The translations under genes and the position numbers were made by a program. Below are positions 52,674 through 61,729 of a stretch of 64,000 nucleotides of DNA, piece by piece. Position 1 is the first letter of the stretch, and each line of letters begins with the position of its first letter. Below the pieces are notes generated by a model, which did no database searches, was not told the DNA's origin, and saw only the letters and a list, made by a program, of their open reading frames with translations. The stretch is from Neisseria animalis (GTDB taxonomy: Bacteria; Pseudomonadota; Gammaproteobacteria; Burkholderiales; Neisseriaceae), in the NCBI RefSeq assembly GCF_900636515.1, contig NZ_LR134287.1:1922001-1986000 (forward strand), written 5' to 3'.

Positions 52674-54089
52674 ATGAAAATTATTCCCATACAAAACCAC
52701 TCCGCTTCCGAACAGCCGGAATTCGACCGCGAATTGATTGCCAGCCTGCCCGCCAGCGGCCCCCGTTATACCTCCTACCCGACGGCAGACCGTTTTCACG
52801 ACGGTTTTCGCGAAGCAGAATACACCCACGCGCTCAGCCTGCGGAACATGGGCGCGCTGAACAAACCGCTGTCCCTGTATATCCATATTCCCTTCTGCAA
52901 CACCATCTGCTACTACTGCGGCTGCAACAAAATCATCACCAAAGACAAATCCCGCGCAGATGCCTACATCGAATATTTGGAACGGGAAATGGAACTGCTC
53001 GCGCCACATCTGGGCGGCCGCCACCAACTGGCGCAACTCCATTTCGGCGGCGGTACGCCCACCTTCCTGAGCGACGACCAGCTCGAACGTGTATTTGCCA
53101 TGATACGCAAACACTTCCAGCTCGTACCCAACGGCGAATACTCCATCGAAATCGACCCGCGCAAAGTCAGCCGTGAAACCGTACTCCATTTGGGCAGGCT
53201 CGGCTTCAACCGCATGAGTGTCGGCATTCAGGATTTCGACCCCAAAGTACAGGAAGCCGTCAACCGCATTCAAAGTTTTGAAGAAACCAAAGAAGTCATC
53301 GATGCCGCACGGGAAGCAGGTTTCAAATCCGTCAGCGTAGATTTGATTTACGGCCTGCCCCACCAATCCATCGACAGCATCAAAACCACCATCGACACGG
53401 TTTTGAGCCTCGACCCCGACCGCCTCGCCCTCTATCACTACGCCCATTTGCCGCACATTTTCAAACCGCAACGCCGTATCGACACCAATGCAGTACCCGG
53501 CAGCGAAGAAAAACTCGATATGTTGCAATATTGCGTACACACCCTTACCGACCGCGGCTATGTCTTTATCGGCATGGATCATTTTGCCAAGCCCGACGAC
53601 GAGCTGTCTGTCGCCCTCAAAGAAGGTTGGCTGCAACGCAACTTCCAAGGCTACTCAACCTATGCCGATTGCGATTTGGTTGCCATCGGCGTATCGAGCA
53701 TCGGCAAAATCGGCAGCACTTACGCCCAAAACGAACGCGACATCGAAGCCTATTACGCCGCCATCGACGAAGGCCGTCTGCCTATTATGCGCGGCTACCA
53801 GCTCAACCAAGACGACCTGCTGCGCCGCAACATCATTCAGGACTTGATGTGCCGCTTTGCCTTGGATTTCCAAATTTATGAAAATATGTTCGGCATTCCG
53901 TTTGACCGCTATTTCCAAACAGAACTTCAAGACTTGGCCAAACTTGCCGATTTGGGCTTGGTACGCCTGCAGCCGCACGGACTGACCGTTACCCCGAAAG
54001 GCCGCTTCCTGATCCGCAATATTGCCATGGTATTCGACTACCATTTGCGCCACAAAGAAACCAAAGCGCAATATTCCCAAACCGTATAA
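52674..54089 (+). CDS. hemN: Oxygen-independent coproporphyrinogen III dehydrogenase
   Basis: A 471-residue radical-SAM enzyme for anaerobic heme synthesis (coproporphyrinogen III to protoporphyrinogen IX). The cluster motif is IPFCNTICYYCGCNK (CxxxCxxC, then Cys) at about residues 66-80. LHFGGGTPTFL, EIDPRKVSRETVLHLG, GIQDFDPKVQEAVNRIQ and DLIYGLPHQ follow. The N-terminal GPRYTSYPTADRF is specific to true HemN rather than HemW. FNR control is expected and a box is present upstream. Confidence 0.96.
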   Translation: MKIIPIQNHSASEQPEFDRELIASLPASGPRYTSYPTADRFHDGFREAEYTHALSLRNMGALNKPLSLYIHIPFCNTICYYCGCNKIITKDKSRADAYIEYLEREMELLAPHLGGRHQLAQLHFGGGTPTFLSDDQLERVFAMIRKHFQLVPNGEYSIEIDPRKVSRETVLHLGRLGFNRMSVGIQDFDPKVQEAVNRIQSFEETKEVIDAAREAGFKSVSVDLIYGLPHQSIDSIKTTIDTVLSLDPDRLALYHYAHLPHIFKPQRRIDTNAVPGSEEKLDMLQYCVHTLTDRGYVFIGMDHFAKPDDELSVALKEGWLQRNFQGYSTYADCDLVAIGVSSIGKIGSTYAQNERDIEAYYAAIDEGRLPIMRGYQLNQDDLLRRNIIQDLMCRFALDFQIYENMFGIPFDRYFQTELQDLAKLADLGLVRLQPHGLTVTPKGRFLIRNIAMVFDYHLRHKETKAQYSQTV

Positions 54090-54117
54090 ACCGCTTATTC
54101 GCTTGTTTTCTTTAAAA

Positions 54118-54151
54118 AGGCCGTCTGCAAAACAGAATTTGCAGACGGCCT
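54118..54151. terminator. DUS-pair terminator of hemN
   Basis: AGGCCGTCTGCAAAAC and AATTTGCAGACGGCCT. Confidence 0.8.
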
Positions 54152-54304
54152 ATCGCTTTCGTTTTTTGAACCTGTTACACTATACTTTTCTTTACAATCG
54201 TATTTGGGTTTTCAATCCGGCGCGGCACACGCACTCCATGCCGTGTAACCGCTCCGCAACCGGAAACCCTGCCGGACATTTCCATCAAATAAGGGTTTTA
54301 TCAT

Positions 54305-55147
54305 ATGTGCCAGCTGCTCGGCATGAACTGCAACACCCCTACCGACATCATGTTTTCCTTCGAAGGCTTCCGCCGACGCGGCGGCATTACCGACCACCAT
54401 GCAGACGGCTTCGGCATCGGTTTCTTTGAAGGCAAAGGAGTGCGCCTGTTTCACGACGACAAACCCAGCGCAAACTCACCCGTCGCCGACTTGGTACGCG
54501 CCTACCAAATCAAATCGGAAAACGTCATCGCCCATATCCGCAAAGCATCGCAAGGCCAAACCTCTCTGGCAAACACCCACCCCTTTATGCGCGAACTCTG
54601 GGGCGAGTACTGGCTGTTTGCCCACAACGGCCACCTGATTGATTTCTCGCCCGAAGACGGCGGCTTTTACCGTCCTGTCGGCAGCACCGATTCCGAGCTG
54701 GCTTTCTGCCACATTCTCAACAACCTGCGCCGCCGCTTTCCGGAAAAACCCGACGAAGCCGACCTGTTTGCCGCCATTGCAGAGCTGACGCGCGAAATCC
54801 GCACCTACGGCCTGTTCAACTTCGTCCTGTCCGACGGCGACTGCCTGTTTGCCCACGCCAGCACACTGCTGCACTACATCGTCCGCAAAGCCCCGTTCGG
54901 CAAAGCGCGCCTACTGGACGACGATGTGATGATTGACTTTGCCGAAGTAACCACCCCCAGCGACAAAGTTGCCGTTATCGCCACCCTGCCGCTTACCCGT
55001 GATGAAACATGGCAGCAACTGGCTGTCAACGAATTGGCAATGTTCCGCCAAGGCGACATCGTCCGTACCGACAAACCCGACCCCCCAGTTTACATGAGCG
55101 TGGAAGAAGGTTTGGAAATCGCCCGTGCTGCCGGCGTATCCGTATAG
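54305..55147 (+). CDS. Class II glutamine amidotransferase, YafJ-type
   Basis: A 280-residue protein that begins MCQLLGMNCNTP, so Cys2 becomes the N-terminal nucleophile after Met removal. The Ntn-fold class II motifs are seen: RRRGGITDHHADGFGIGFF (about 25-43), HIRKASQG (about 78), NTHPF and FAHNGHL (about 97-112) and GSTDSELAF. This family is a stand-alone glutaminase domain of unknown acceptor. It is monocistronic and followed by a DUS terminator. Confidence 0.9.
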   Translation: MCQLLGMNCNTPTDIMFSFEGFRRRGGITDHHADGFGIGFFEGKGVRLFHDDKPSANSPVADLVRAYQIKSENVIAHIRKASQGQTSLANTHPFMRELWGEYWLFAHNGHLIDFSPEDGGFYRPVGSTDSELAFCHILNNLRRRFPEKPDEADLFAAIAELTREIRTYGLFNFVLSDGDCLFAHASTLLHYIVRKAPFGKARLLDDDVMIDFAEVTTPSDKVAVIATLPLTRDETWQQLAVNELAMFRQGDIVRTDKPDPPVYMSVEEGLEIARAAGVSV

Positions 55148-55191
55148 CTGTTGTAAAAAAACAGCACCCCCCAACACTGCTCAAAACATAC

Positions 55192-55230
55192 AAAAAGCCG
55201 TCTGCAAATCAAATTTTCAGACGGCTTTTT
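55192..55230. terminator. DUS-pair terminator between convergent genes
   Basis: AAAAAGCCGTCTGCAAAT and ATTTTCAGACGGCTTTTT; one half uses the TGAA form and the other the TGCAA form. Confidence 0.75.
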
Positions 55231-55269
55231 GCGGTTGGTCAAAACCTGCGGCACCGCACTCCGCTACAA

Positions 55270-55917
55270 TCAATCTGCTTCCCGCTCATCTGCCGTCTGC
55301 ATATTGGCCACTTCCTCATGGTGTGCAGCAAACCACCCGCCGACCACTTGATTGACCTCTTCAATCCCCTGCTTTTTCAGGCTGGAGAACAGTTGCACGC
55401 TGACAGACTGACGCTCCATATAAGGTTTGAGCGATTTCTTGACCGCACCCAGCGTTTTGATTTGGTCGTTTTTCGACAGCTTGTCCGCTTTCGACAACAA
55501 AATATGCACCGGCCTACCGGTAATGTGGAAAAAGTCCAACATCTGCACATCCAACGCCTTAAGCGGATGGCGCGCATCCATAATCAGCACCAGACCGATA
55601 AGCTGGCGGCGCGTTTGCAGATAATCGCCCAACAACTTAACCCAATGCGCGCGCACGGCTTCCGGCACCTGTGCATAACCATAACCCGGCAAATCCACCA
55701 TAAACTGCCCGCCGGCCAGCTCAAAAAAATTGATGTGCTGGGTACGCCCCGGCGTTTTGGAAACATAAGCCAAACGCACATGATTGGTCAGCGTATTGAT
55801 GGCGCTGGACTTACCCGCATTACTGCGACCGACAAAAGCAATTTCGGCAGGCGTATCGGGCAAATCTTTCAGGTGGTTGACCGTAGTAAAAAATTTTGCG
55901 TTTTGAAAGAGGTTCAT
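55270..55917 (-). CDS. engB: Ribosome-biogenesis GTPase EngB (YsxC/YihA)
   Basis: A 215-residue GTPase required for 50S subunit assembly. G1 is [11 protein letters not shown] (about residues 28-38), G3 is [13 protein letters not shown]4 is [10 protein letters not shown] and G2 is inferred at SKTPGRTQ. Length is normal. It is convergent with the amidotransferase gene and divergent from cytochrome c4, with about 185 bp between. Confidence 0.95.
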   Translation of the reverse strand: MNLFQNAKFFTTVNHLKDLPDTPAEIAFVGRSNAGKSSAINTLTNHVRLAYVSKTPGRTQHINFFELAGGQFMVDLPGYGYAQVPEAVRAHWVKLLGDYLQTRRQLIGLVLIMDARHPLKALDVQMLDFFHITGRPVHILLSKADKLSKNDQIKTLGAVKKSLKPYMERQSVSVQLFSSLKKQGIEEVNQVVGGWFAAHHEEVANMQTADEREAD

Positions 55918-56101
55918 AGTAGTAATTTCATGTAAATTTGGTATAGAATACCACGTTTATAGAATTATCGGTTTGAATCGGGTAAAATTCCCCCGTCCGT
56001 TTTGTTTGCAAACAGGTCGGCATTTCCCGGTATTTGAATATAAAAAGGGCATTGGCAGCCGGGGCTTTCCACCCCCTTCGATGCTGTAACAGGAGCACTC
56101 C

Positions 56102-56725
56102 ATGAAACGATTGACTTTATTGGCGTTAGCCTTGACTGCAGGCGCGGTATCGGCAGCACCTAAAGCAGATATCAACAAAGGCAAAGAAATCGCCACCACC
56201 ATCTGCGCCGCCTGCCACGCAGCAGACGGCAACAGCGGCATCGCCATGTACCCGAAAATCGCCGGGCAGCACGCAGCCTATACCTATCAGCAAACCCTCG
56301 ACATTAAAGACGGCAAACGTACCAACGGTTCTGCCGCCGCCATGAAACCGATGGTGATGAGCCTGTCCGAACAGGATATCCGCGACGTATCCGCCTACTA
56401 TGCCAAACAACAGGCAAAACCGGGCGAAGCCAATCCTAAAGAAGATGTCGAATTGGGCGCGAAAATCTATCGCGGCGGCATTGCCGAGCAAAAAATTCCC
56501 GCCTGTATGTCCTGCCACGGCCCTGCCGGTGCGGGTATGCCGGCCGGTGGTACCGAGCTTTCAGGCTATCCGCGTTTGAGCGGCCAACATAAAGCCTACA
56601 TCGTAGAGCAAATGAAAGCCTATAAAGCAGGCCAACGCAGCAACACCATCATGGCAGACATCGCCAAACGTATGTCTGACGAAGAGGTCAACGCCGTGGC
56701 CAACTTTATCCAAGGTCTGCACTAA
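56102..56725 (+). CDS. Diheme cytochrome c4
   Basis: A 207-residue exported protein: signal peptide (MKRLTLLALALTAGAVSA), then two homologous cytochrome domains with CAACH (about residues 36-40) and CMSCH (about 134-138). Each half has a downstream Met axial ligand candidate (PMVMSL; MADIAKRMSD). C4 cytochromes carry electrons from the bc1 complex to terminal oxidases in the periplasm. Maturation depends on the System II genes at 58.1-61.3 kb. A DUS terminator follows. Confidence 0.95.
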   Translation: MKRLTLLALALTAGAVSAAPKADINKGKEIATTICAACHAADGNSGIAMYPKIAGQHAAYTYQQTLDIKDGKRTNGSAAAMKPMVMSLSEQDIRDVSAYYAKQQAKPGEANPKEDVELGAKIYRGGIAEQKIPACMSCHGPAGAGMPAGGTELSGYPRLSGQHKAYIVEQMKAYKAGQRSNTIMADIAKRMSDEEVNAVANFIQGLH

Positions 56726-56747
56726 TCCGGCTGCAGCATAACCTTAC

Positions 56748-56793
56748 AGGCCGTCTGAAAAATGTGATTCCGCATCAGATTTTTCAGACGGCC
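56748..56793. terminator. DUS-pair terminator of cytochrome c4
   Basis: AGGCCGTCTGAAAAAT and ATTTTTCAGACGGCCT, both of the TGAA form. The following 300 bp hold no supported gene. Confidence 0.8.
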
Positions 56794-57094
56794 TTTATCG
56801 CGACAAAACAAACAAAATACTTGCGCGCACCAACAGCCAGCCGCCTGCAACCAAACAGCAGAATACAGCCGCCGGCGTGCAGATAACATTTCTGCCAAAC
56901 CGTTCGCCCCATGCTTGTATTGCCAAACCAACGCCACAGCATGAAACCAAGCGGTGTGTAGCAGGCCGTACAAAATCAGCAAACTTGCCGCTTCAGCAAC
57001 TTCATCAAACCCACTCTTTGGGGCAAAACGCAGTAACGCTGTACACTCCGTACCAAATGACCATCAAACGATGTAAGAGATAAAGAGGAAAGCT

Positions 57095-57850
57095 GTGTTT
57101 AACGAAATAATGCTGGCGGTGCTGAATTTTCTGACCTCGCTTTTAACGGCGGTATCGGGACTTGGTGGCGGCATGATTTTAATCGGGCTGATGCCGATGT
57201 TTTTACCTGCTTTGGCGATTATTCCCGTGCATGGCGCAACGCAGCTTGCCAGCAATGCCAGCCGGGCATGGTTTGGACGGAATAAGATTGACTGGCGCAA
57301 TGTTTATCCGTTTTTGCTGGGTTCGCTGCTGGGCGTAGCAGTATTTGGCATGGCGGTGCGTTTTATCGAGCTGCAAATGATTCCGCTGTTTATCGGCGTG
57401 TATATTTTGCTGATTCAATGGTCAAAAACAGTCAACCGCTGGCTGAAAAGTATGCAGAATTTCTACCTGATCGGTTTTTTACAGACGGGTTTGGGGATTT
57501 TTGTAGGCTCTCCCGGCCCGCTGAATATGCCGCTGCTCATACAGAAATACGATGACAACGATACCGTTATCGCCATGAGTGCCATACAGCAATCGATATT
57601 GCATTCCGCCAAAGTATTGATTTATGTCGCGATGGGCTTTGCTTTTTGGGAATATTGGCAGGTGGTACTGGCGATGGTCGTCTCCGCAATACTGGGTTCT
57701 TGGGTAGGCGTGCGTATCCGCAGTTACGTTCCGGCAAGTTTTTTAAAGCGGATGTTGCCTTGGCTGTTAACAGCCCTCGCCATCAAAGTCATCATCAGCA
57801 ACTTAATCACACTGGGCTGGGTACAACTGAGTTGGTTTGGCTTGGGCTAG
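57095..57850 (+). CDS. TauE/SafE-family membrane permease (second copy)
   Basis: A 251-residue membrane protein with about eight hydrophobic segments. It starts at a GTG with AAAGAGGAAAGCT upstream. The repeated family motif is present: NFLTSLLTAVSGLGGGMILIG (N-terminal half) and GFLQTGLGIFVGSPGPLN (C-terminal half). It is distantly related to the TauE-like gene at 15.9 kb. Substrate is unknown, probably a small anion. It is monocistronic. Confidence 0.85.
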   Translation: MFNEIMLAVLNFLTSLLTAVSGLGGGMILIGLMPMFLPALAIIPVHGATQLASNASRAWFGRNKIDWRNVYPFLLGSLLGVAVFGMAVRFIELQMIPLFIGVYILLIQWSKTVNRWLKSMQNFYLIGFLQTGLGIFVGSPGPLNMPLLIQKYDDNDTVIAMSAIQQSILHSAKVLIYVAMGFAFWEYWQVVLAMVVSAILGSWVGVRIRSYVPASFLKRMLPWLLTALAIKVIISNLITLGWVQLSWFGLG

Positions 57851-58107
57851 GCTTGGGATAAAACAGCCGTGATGATGGATTTGCTCGAACAACAACCAGT
57901 GCATTTCGCCTGACGGGTATTGCATTTGCTTAATGTCCACACCTCCGATTGAAGACCAAAACAAGCAAAAAACACTCCGCCCCACCTGCACTGCCGTCTG
58001 CATATTTTCATACAAACCCCCGATAAATTTTTTCACATTGCGGCATCGCGCATTTTGCTTCATGATTACGCTTTTGCCTGCATTCCGTTTCCAGAACCGC
58101 CGACACC

Positions 58108-60135
58108 ATGAGCCAGCCTTCCAAATCAGTTCCTCTTATCCGCCGACCGTGGTTTGCCTTTCTCAGCTCCATGCGCTTTGCCGTAGCATTGTTGAGCCTG
58201 CTGGGTATCGCCTCCATTATCGGTACGGTTTTGCAGCAAAGTCAGCCGTCTGCAACTTATCTGGTCAAGTTTGGCCCATTTTGGACACAAATCTACCAGT
58301 TTCTCGGCCTGTATGACGTATATGCCTCGGCATGGTTTGTCATCATCATGCTGTTTTTGGTCATTTCCACCGGCCTGTGTCTGATTCGCAATGTTCCGCC
58401 GTTTTTGCGTGAAATCAAATCCTACCGTGAAAACGCCAAAGAAAAATCCCTCGCCTCCATGCGCCATTCCACTTTGCTGGACAAACACATTTCTCCTGAA
58501 ATTGCCGCCCGCTATTTAAAAGTACAAGGCTTCTCCAGTAAAACCGTAAACCGCGAAGACGGCTCGGTATTGGTTGCGGCCAAAAAGGGAGCAATGAACA
58601 AATGGGGCTACATCTTTGCCCATGCCGCATTAATCGTTATCTGCTTGGGCGGCCTGATAGACAGCAACCTGCTCTTGAAAGCCGGCATGCTGACCGGCCG
58701 TATCGTACCCGACAACAATGCCTTGTACGCCAAAGATTTCAAACCCGAGAGTGTCTTAAGCAAAGGCAACCCTTCATTCCGCGGCAACGTCAACATCAAC
58801 GAAGGGCAAAGTGCCGATGTTGTTTTTCTGAACGCAGACAAAGGCATGCTGGTACAAGATTTGCCGTTTGAAGTCAAACTTAAAAAATTCCACATTGATT
58901 TCTACAACACCGGTATGCCGCGCGACTTTGCCAGTGATTTGGAAGTTACCGACAAAGAAACCGGAGAAACCATCGAGCGCACTATCCGCGTCAACCACCC
59001 GCTCACTCTGCACGGCATTACCATTTACCAAGCCAGTTTTGCAGACGGCGGTTCGGATTTGAAATTCAAAGCATGGAACCTTGCCGACCCCGACCGCACC
59101 CCGGTTACCCTCAAAGCCACGTCCATGCGCGACTTCCCGCTGACCATCGGCGATACCGAATTCAAATTGGAGTTCGACCAATTCACCGCGCTCAACGTGG
59201 AAGACATGAGCCAGCCGCCTGAAAACCGGCCGCAAAGCCTGCAAAACACCCTAAACGACGTGCGTGCCGTTACGCAGGAAAACAAACGCTTTACCAATAT
59301 CGGCCCGTCCATCATATACCGCATCCGCGACAACGCCGGACAAGCAGTCGAATACAAAAACTACATGCTGCCCATCAAACAGGAAGAAGACTACTTCTTT
59401 ATTACCGGCACACGCAAAGGTTTGGAACAGCAATACCGCTGGCTGCGAATTCCGATGGATAAAAACGGCAAAGCCGACACCTTCATGGCCATGCGCGAAC
59501 TGCTGAACAACGAATCCGCGCGTCAGAAAGTCGTTGCCCAAGCTACACTCGGTGCACCTGCCGACATACGCGAACAATTCAGCACAGCCGCAGCCAACAC
59601 CCTGTCTGCTTTCGCACAAGGCGGCTATCTCGCACTGGACCGTCTGATTACCCAAAACATTCCTGCAGAAGAGCAGGAAAAAATGCAGGGCTATTTCTAC
59701 CAAATGCTTTTCGGTGTCATGAACGCCGCTTTAGACGAAACCCTGAAAACATACAATCTCGGCGAATGGCAGCAAGACGAAGCGCGCCAACGCTTCCTGC
59801 TGCACAGCATGGACGCTTACACCGGCCTGACCGAATACCCCGCCCCCATGCTGATGCAGCTCGACGGCTACACCGAAGTACGCTCGTCCGGCCTGCAAAT
59901 GACCCGCTCGCCTGGTGCCTCGCTTGTCTATCTCGGCTCGGTACTGCTGGTACTGGGTACGATTTTCATGTTTTACATTCGTGAAAAACGCGCATGGCTG
60001 CTGTTTACAGACGGCAAAATCCGTTTTGCCATGTCATCAAGCCGCAACGAACGAGACCTGCAAAAAGAATTTCCGCAACACACCCAGCGTCTGCAACAAC
60101 TGGCGGAGGATTTAAACCATGACCGACCAAACTAA
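58108..60135 (+). CDS. resB: Cytochrome c biogenesis protein ResB (Ccs1), System II
   Basis: A 675-residue membrane protein. The N-terminus has membrane helices (AFLSSMRFAVALLSLLGIASIIGTVLQQ at residues 15-40 in pieces, and ASAWFVIIMLFLVISTGLCLI), a third helix near 170 and a large periplasmic domain. A last helix (ASLVYLGSVLLVLGTIFMFYI, about residues 610-630) is followed by a cytoplasmic tail. With ResC it exports heme and attaches it to CxxCH apocytochromes. It overlaps resC by 17 bp. Confidence 0.93.
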   Translation: MSQPSKSVPLIRRPWFAFLSSMRFAVALLSLLGIASIIGTVLQQSQPSATYLVKFGPFWTQIYQFLGLYDVYASAWFVIIMLFLVISTGLCLIRNVPPFLREIKSYRENAKEKSLASMRHSTLLDKHISPEIAARYLKVQGFSSKTVNREDGSVLVAAKKGAMNKWGYIFAHAALIVICLGGLIDSNLLLKAGMLTGRIVPDNNALYAKDFKPESVLSKGNPSFRGNVNINEGQSADVVFLNADKGMLVQDLPFEVKLKKFHIDFYNTGMPRDFASDLEVTDKETGETIERTIRVNHPLTLHGITIYQASFADGGSDLKFKAWNLADPDRTPVTLKATSMRDFPLTIGDTEFKLEFDQFTALNVEDMSQPPENRPQSLQNTLNDVRAVTQENKRFTNIGPSIIYRIRDNAGQAVEYKNYMLPIKQEEDYFFITGTRKGLEQQYRWLRIPMDKNGKADTFMAMRELLNNESARQKVVAQATLGAPADIREQFSTAAANTLSAFAQGGYLALDRLITQNIPAEEQEKMQGYFYQMLFGVMNAALDETLKTYNLGEWQQDEARQRFLLHSMDAYTGLTEYPAPMLMQLDGYTEVRSSGLQMTRSPGASLVYLGSVLLVLGTIFMFYIREKRAWLLFTDGKIRFAMSSSRNERDLQKEFPQHTQRLQQLAEDLNHDRPN

Positions 60136-61306
60136 AGCCATACCCGAACACGATCTACTGACCCAGCAGTCATTTATCCGCACCTTGGGTGCTGCCGACT
60201 GGCTGTTTGCCCTGCTGATTGCCGCTTGTGCCCTGTTCGCACAAATGCATATCAACCACCACATGGACATCTACGAAGTCTTTATTCTGTGGAGCAGTGC
60301 ACTCTGCGCCATTCTGCTCGGCTGGTTTTTCAAACCCATGCGTTGGTTTACCCCCCTGACCATGGCATTGGCCTACGCCGCCGTATCCCTTTACAACGGC
60401 AGTATCCAAAATGCAGACGGCTTTCTGCTCAAATATTTCCTCAGCAGCCAATCGGCGATTATGTGGCAGTGTGCCTTTATCATCTTCGCCCTGTTTGCCT
60501 ATATGATTGGCGCAGCGTTTGCCGTCAAGAAAAACACCCAAAGCAACACCCTGCTCGGCATGGGTACGGTGTTCGGCTGGATTTCCGCCGTTGCCGGCTT
60601 TACCGGCCTCTTGGTACGCTGGCACGAAAGCTATTTGCTTCGCCCCGATGCCGGACACATTCCCGTGTCCAACCTGTATGAAGTATTCATCTTGTTTTTG
60701 GTGATTACCGCACTGATGTATCTCTACTACGAACGCAAATTTGCCGTACAGAAACTCGGCGGCTTCGTTTACACCTTTATGGCTGCCGTGGTTGCTTTTG
60801 TCTTGTGGTACAGCATTTCCCGCGAGGCGCACACCATTCAGCCGCTGATTCCCGCATTGCAGTCGTGGTGGATGAAAATCCATGTTCCCACCAACTTTAT
60901 CGGTTATGGCGCATTCTGCATCGCCGCCATGCTCGGCATAGCCGAACTGTGGGCAATCCGCAGCGAAGAGTCCGGCAAAAAATCATGGCTGCCGCCATCG
61001 CAAGTGATTGAAGAAGTTATGTACAAAGCCATCGCCGTCGGCTTCCTCTTTTTCACCATCGCTACTATTCTCGGCGCACTCTGGGCGGCCGACGCGTGGG
61101 GACGCTATTGGAGTTGGGACCCGAAAGAAACATGGGCATTTATCGTCTGGCTCAACTACGCCGTCTGGCTGCACCTGCGCCTTGTTGCCGGCTGGCGCGG
61201 CCGCGTATTGGCATGGTGGGCGATTATCGGCCTCTTCGTTACCGCCTTCGCCTTTATCGGCGTAAACATGTTCCTCAGCGGTTTACATTCTTACGGCACG
61301 TTGTAA
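60119..61306 (+). CDS. resC: Cytochrome c biogenesis protein ResC (CcsA), System II
   Basis: A 395-residue heme-handling protein with about eight to ten membrane helices. The WWD-type motif WGRYWSWDPKETWAFIVWL (about residues 327-345) is present. Conserved His (for example in WLHLRL and FLSGLHSYG) are candidate heme ligands. It starts inside the resB 3' end, so the two are translationally coupled. The pair replaces the CcmA-H system in Neisseria. Confidence 0.94.
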   Translation: MTDQTKAIPEHDLLTQQSFIRTLGAADWLFALLIAACALFAQMHINHHMDIYEVFILWSSALCAILLGWFFKPMRWFTPLTMALAYAAVSLYNGSIQNADGFLLKYFLSSQSAIMWQCAFIIFALFAYMIGAAFAVKKNTQSNTLLGMGTVFGWISAVAGFTGLLVRWHESYLLRPDAGHIPVSNLYEVFILFLVITALMYLYYERKFAVQKLGGFVYTFMAAVVAFVLWYSISREAHTIQPLIPALQSWWMKIHVPTNFIGYGAFCIAAMLGIAELWAIRSEESGKKSWLPPSQVIEEVMYKAIAVGFLFFTIATILGALWAADAWGRYWSWDPKETWAFIVWLNYAVWLHLRLVAGWRGRVLAWWAIIGLFVTAFAFIGVNMFLSGLHSYGTL

Positions 61307-61344
61307 ATCGGATGGCAACAGTGCTTCAGGCCGTCTGAAAAGCA

Positions 61345-61369
61345 GGGCGGGCAACCCGGTTGCCCGCCC
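61345..61369 (+). terminator. Terminator of resBC
   Basis: A perfect 11-bp GC-rich stem (61345-61355 with 61359-61369) followed by CGTTTTA; a GCCGTCTGAAA uptake word precedes it. Confidence 0.75.
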
Positions 61370-61374
61370 CGTTT

Positions 61375-61481
61375 TATAGTCGAATAAAATAAGAATGAGA
61401 CAAGGCAGCGAAGCCGCAGACAGTACACATAGTACGGCAAGGCAAAGCAACGCTGTATCATTCTTATTTTAAATGACTATA
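61375..61481. repeat. Correia-like miniature element, copy 12
   Basis: TATAGTCGAATAAAA to AAATGACTATA, 107 bp, directly after the resBC terminator. Confidence 0.93.
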
Positions 61482-61500
61482 TTTCCAACAAAAATAATTT

Positions 61501-61582
61501 CATAGCGTGTGCCTTGGCGCACAATCCCCGCAAACGCCCAAAGGCCGTCTGAAAACACCATAGCGTGCGCCTCGGCGCACAA
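61501..61582. repeat. Short direct repeat of 24 bp, two copies
   Basis: CATAGCGTGTGCCTTGGCGC (61501 onward) and CATAGCGTGCGCCTCGGCGC (61559 onward), each ending CACAA; two differences. An uptake word (GGCCGTCTGAAAA) lies between them. No function is evident. Confidence 0.6.
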
Positions 61583-61656
61583 AAACCGCCCGGTTGCCTT
61601 TTCAGGAAATCCTGACCAACCATTCCGGTCTGTCGGGAAGAGACGCTGAAAATGAA

Positions 61657-61683
61657 AAACGGACGGGAATCTTCCGTCCGTTT
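61657..61683 (-). terminator. Terminator of tcuAB
   Basis: A perfect 10-bp stem (61657-61666 with 61674-61683); on the minus strand it is followed by TTCATTTTC. It lies about 45 bp beyond the tcuB stop. Confidence 0.7.
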
Positions 61684-61729
61684 GTGCGTTTGGAAAAAGT
61701 TTGTGTGCGGCAGCCTGCTGCTTTACAGG

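Noticed and set aside
56722..56982. 86-codon minus-strand ORF after cytochrome c4
   Set aside because: It runs through the DUS terminator and has no ribosome site. It may be gene debris but cannot be supported.
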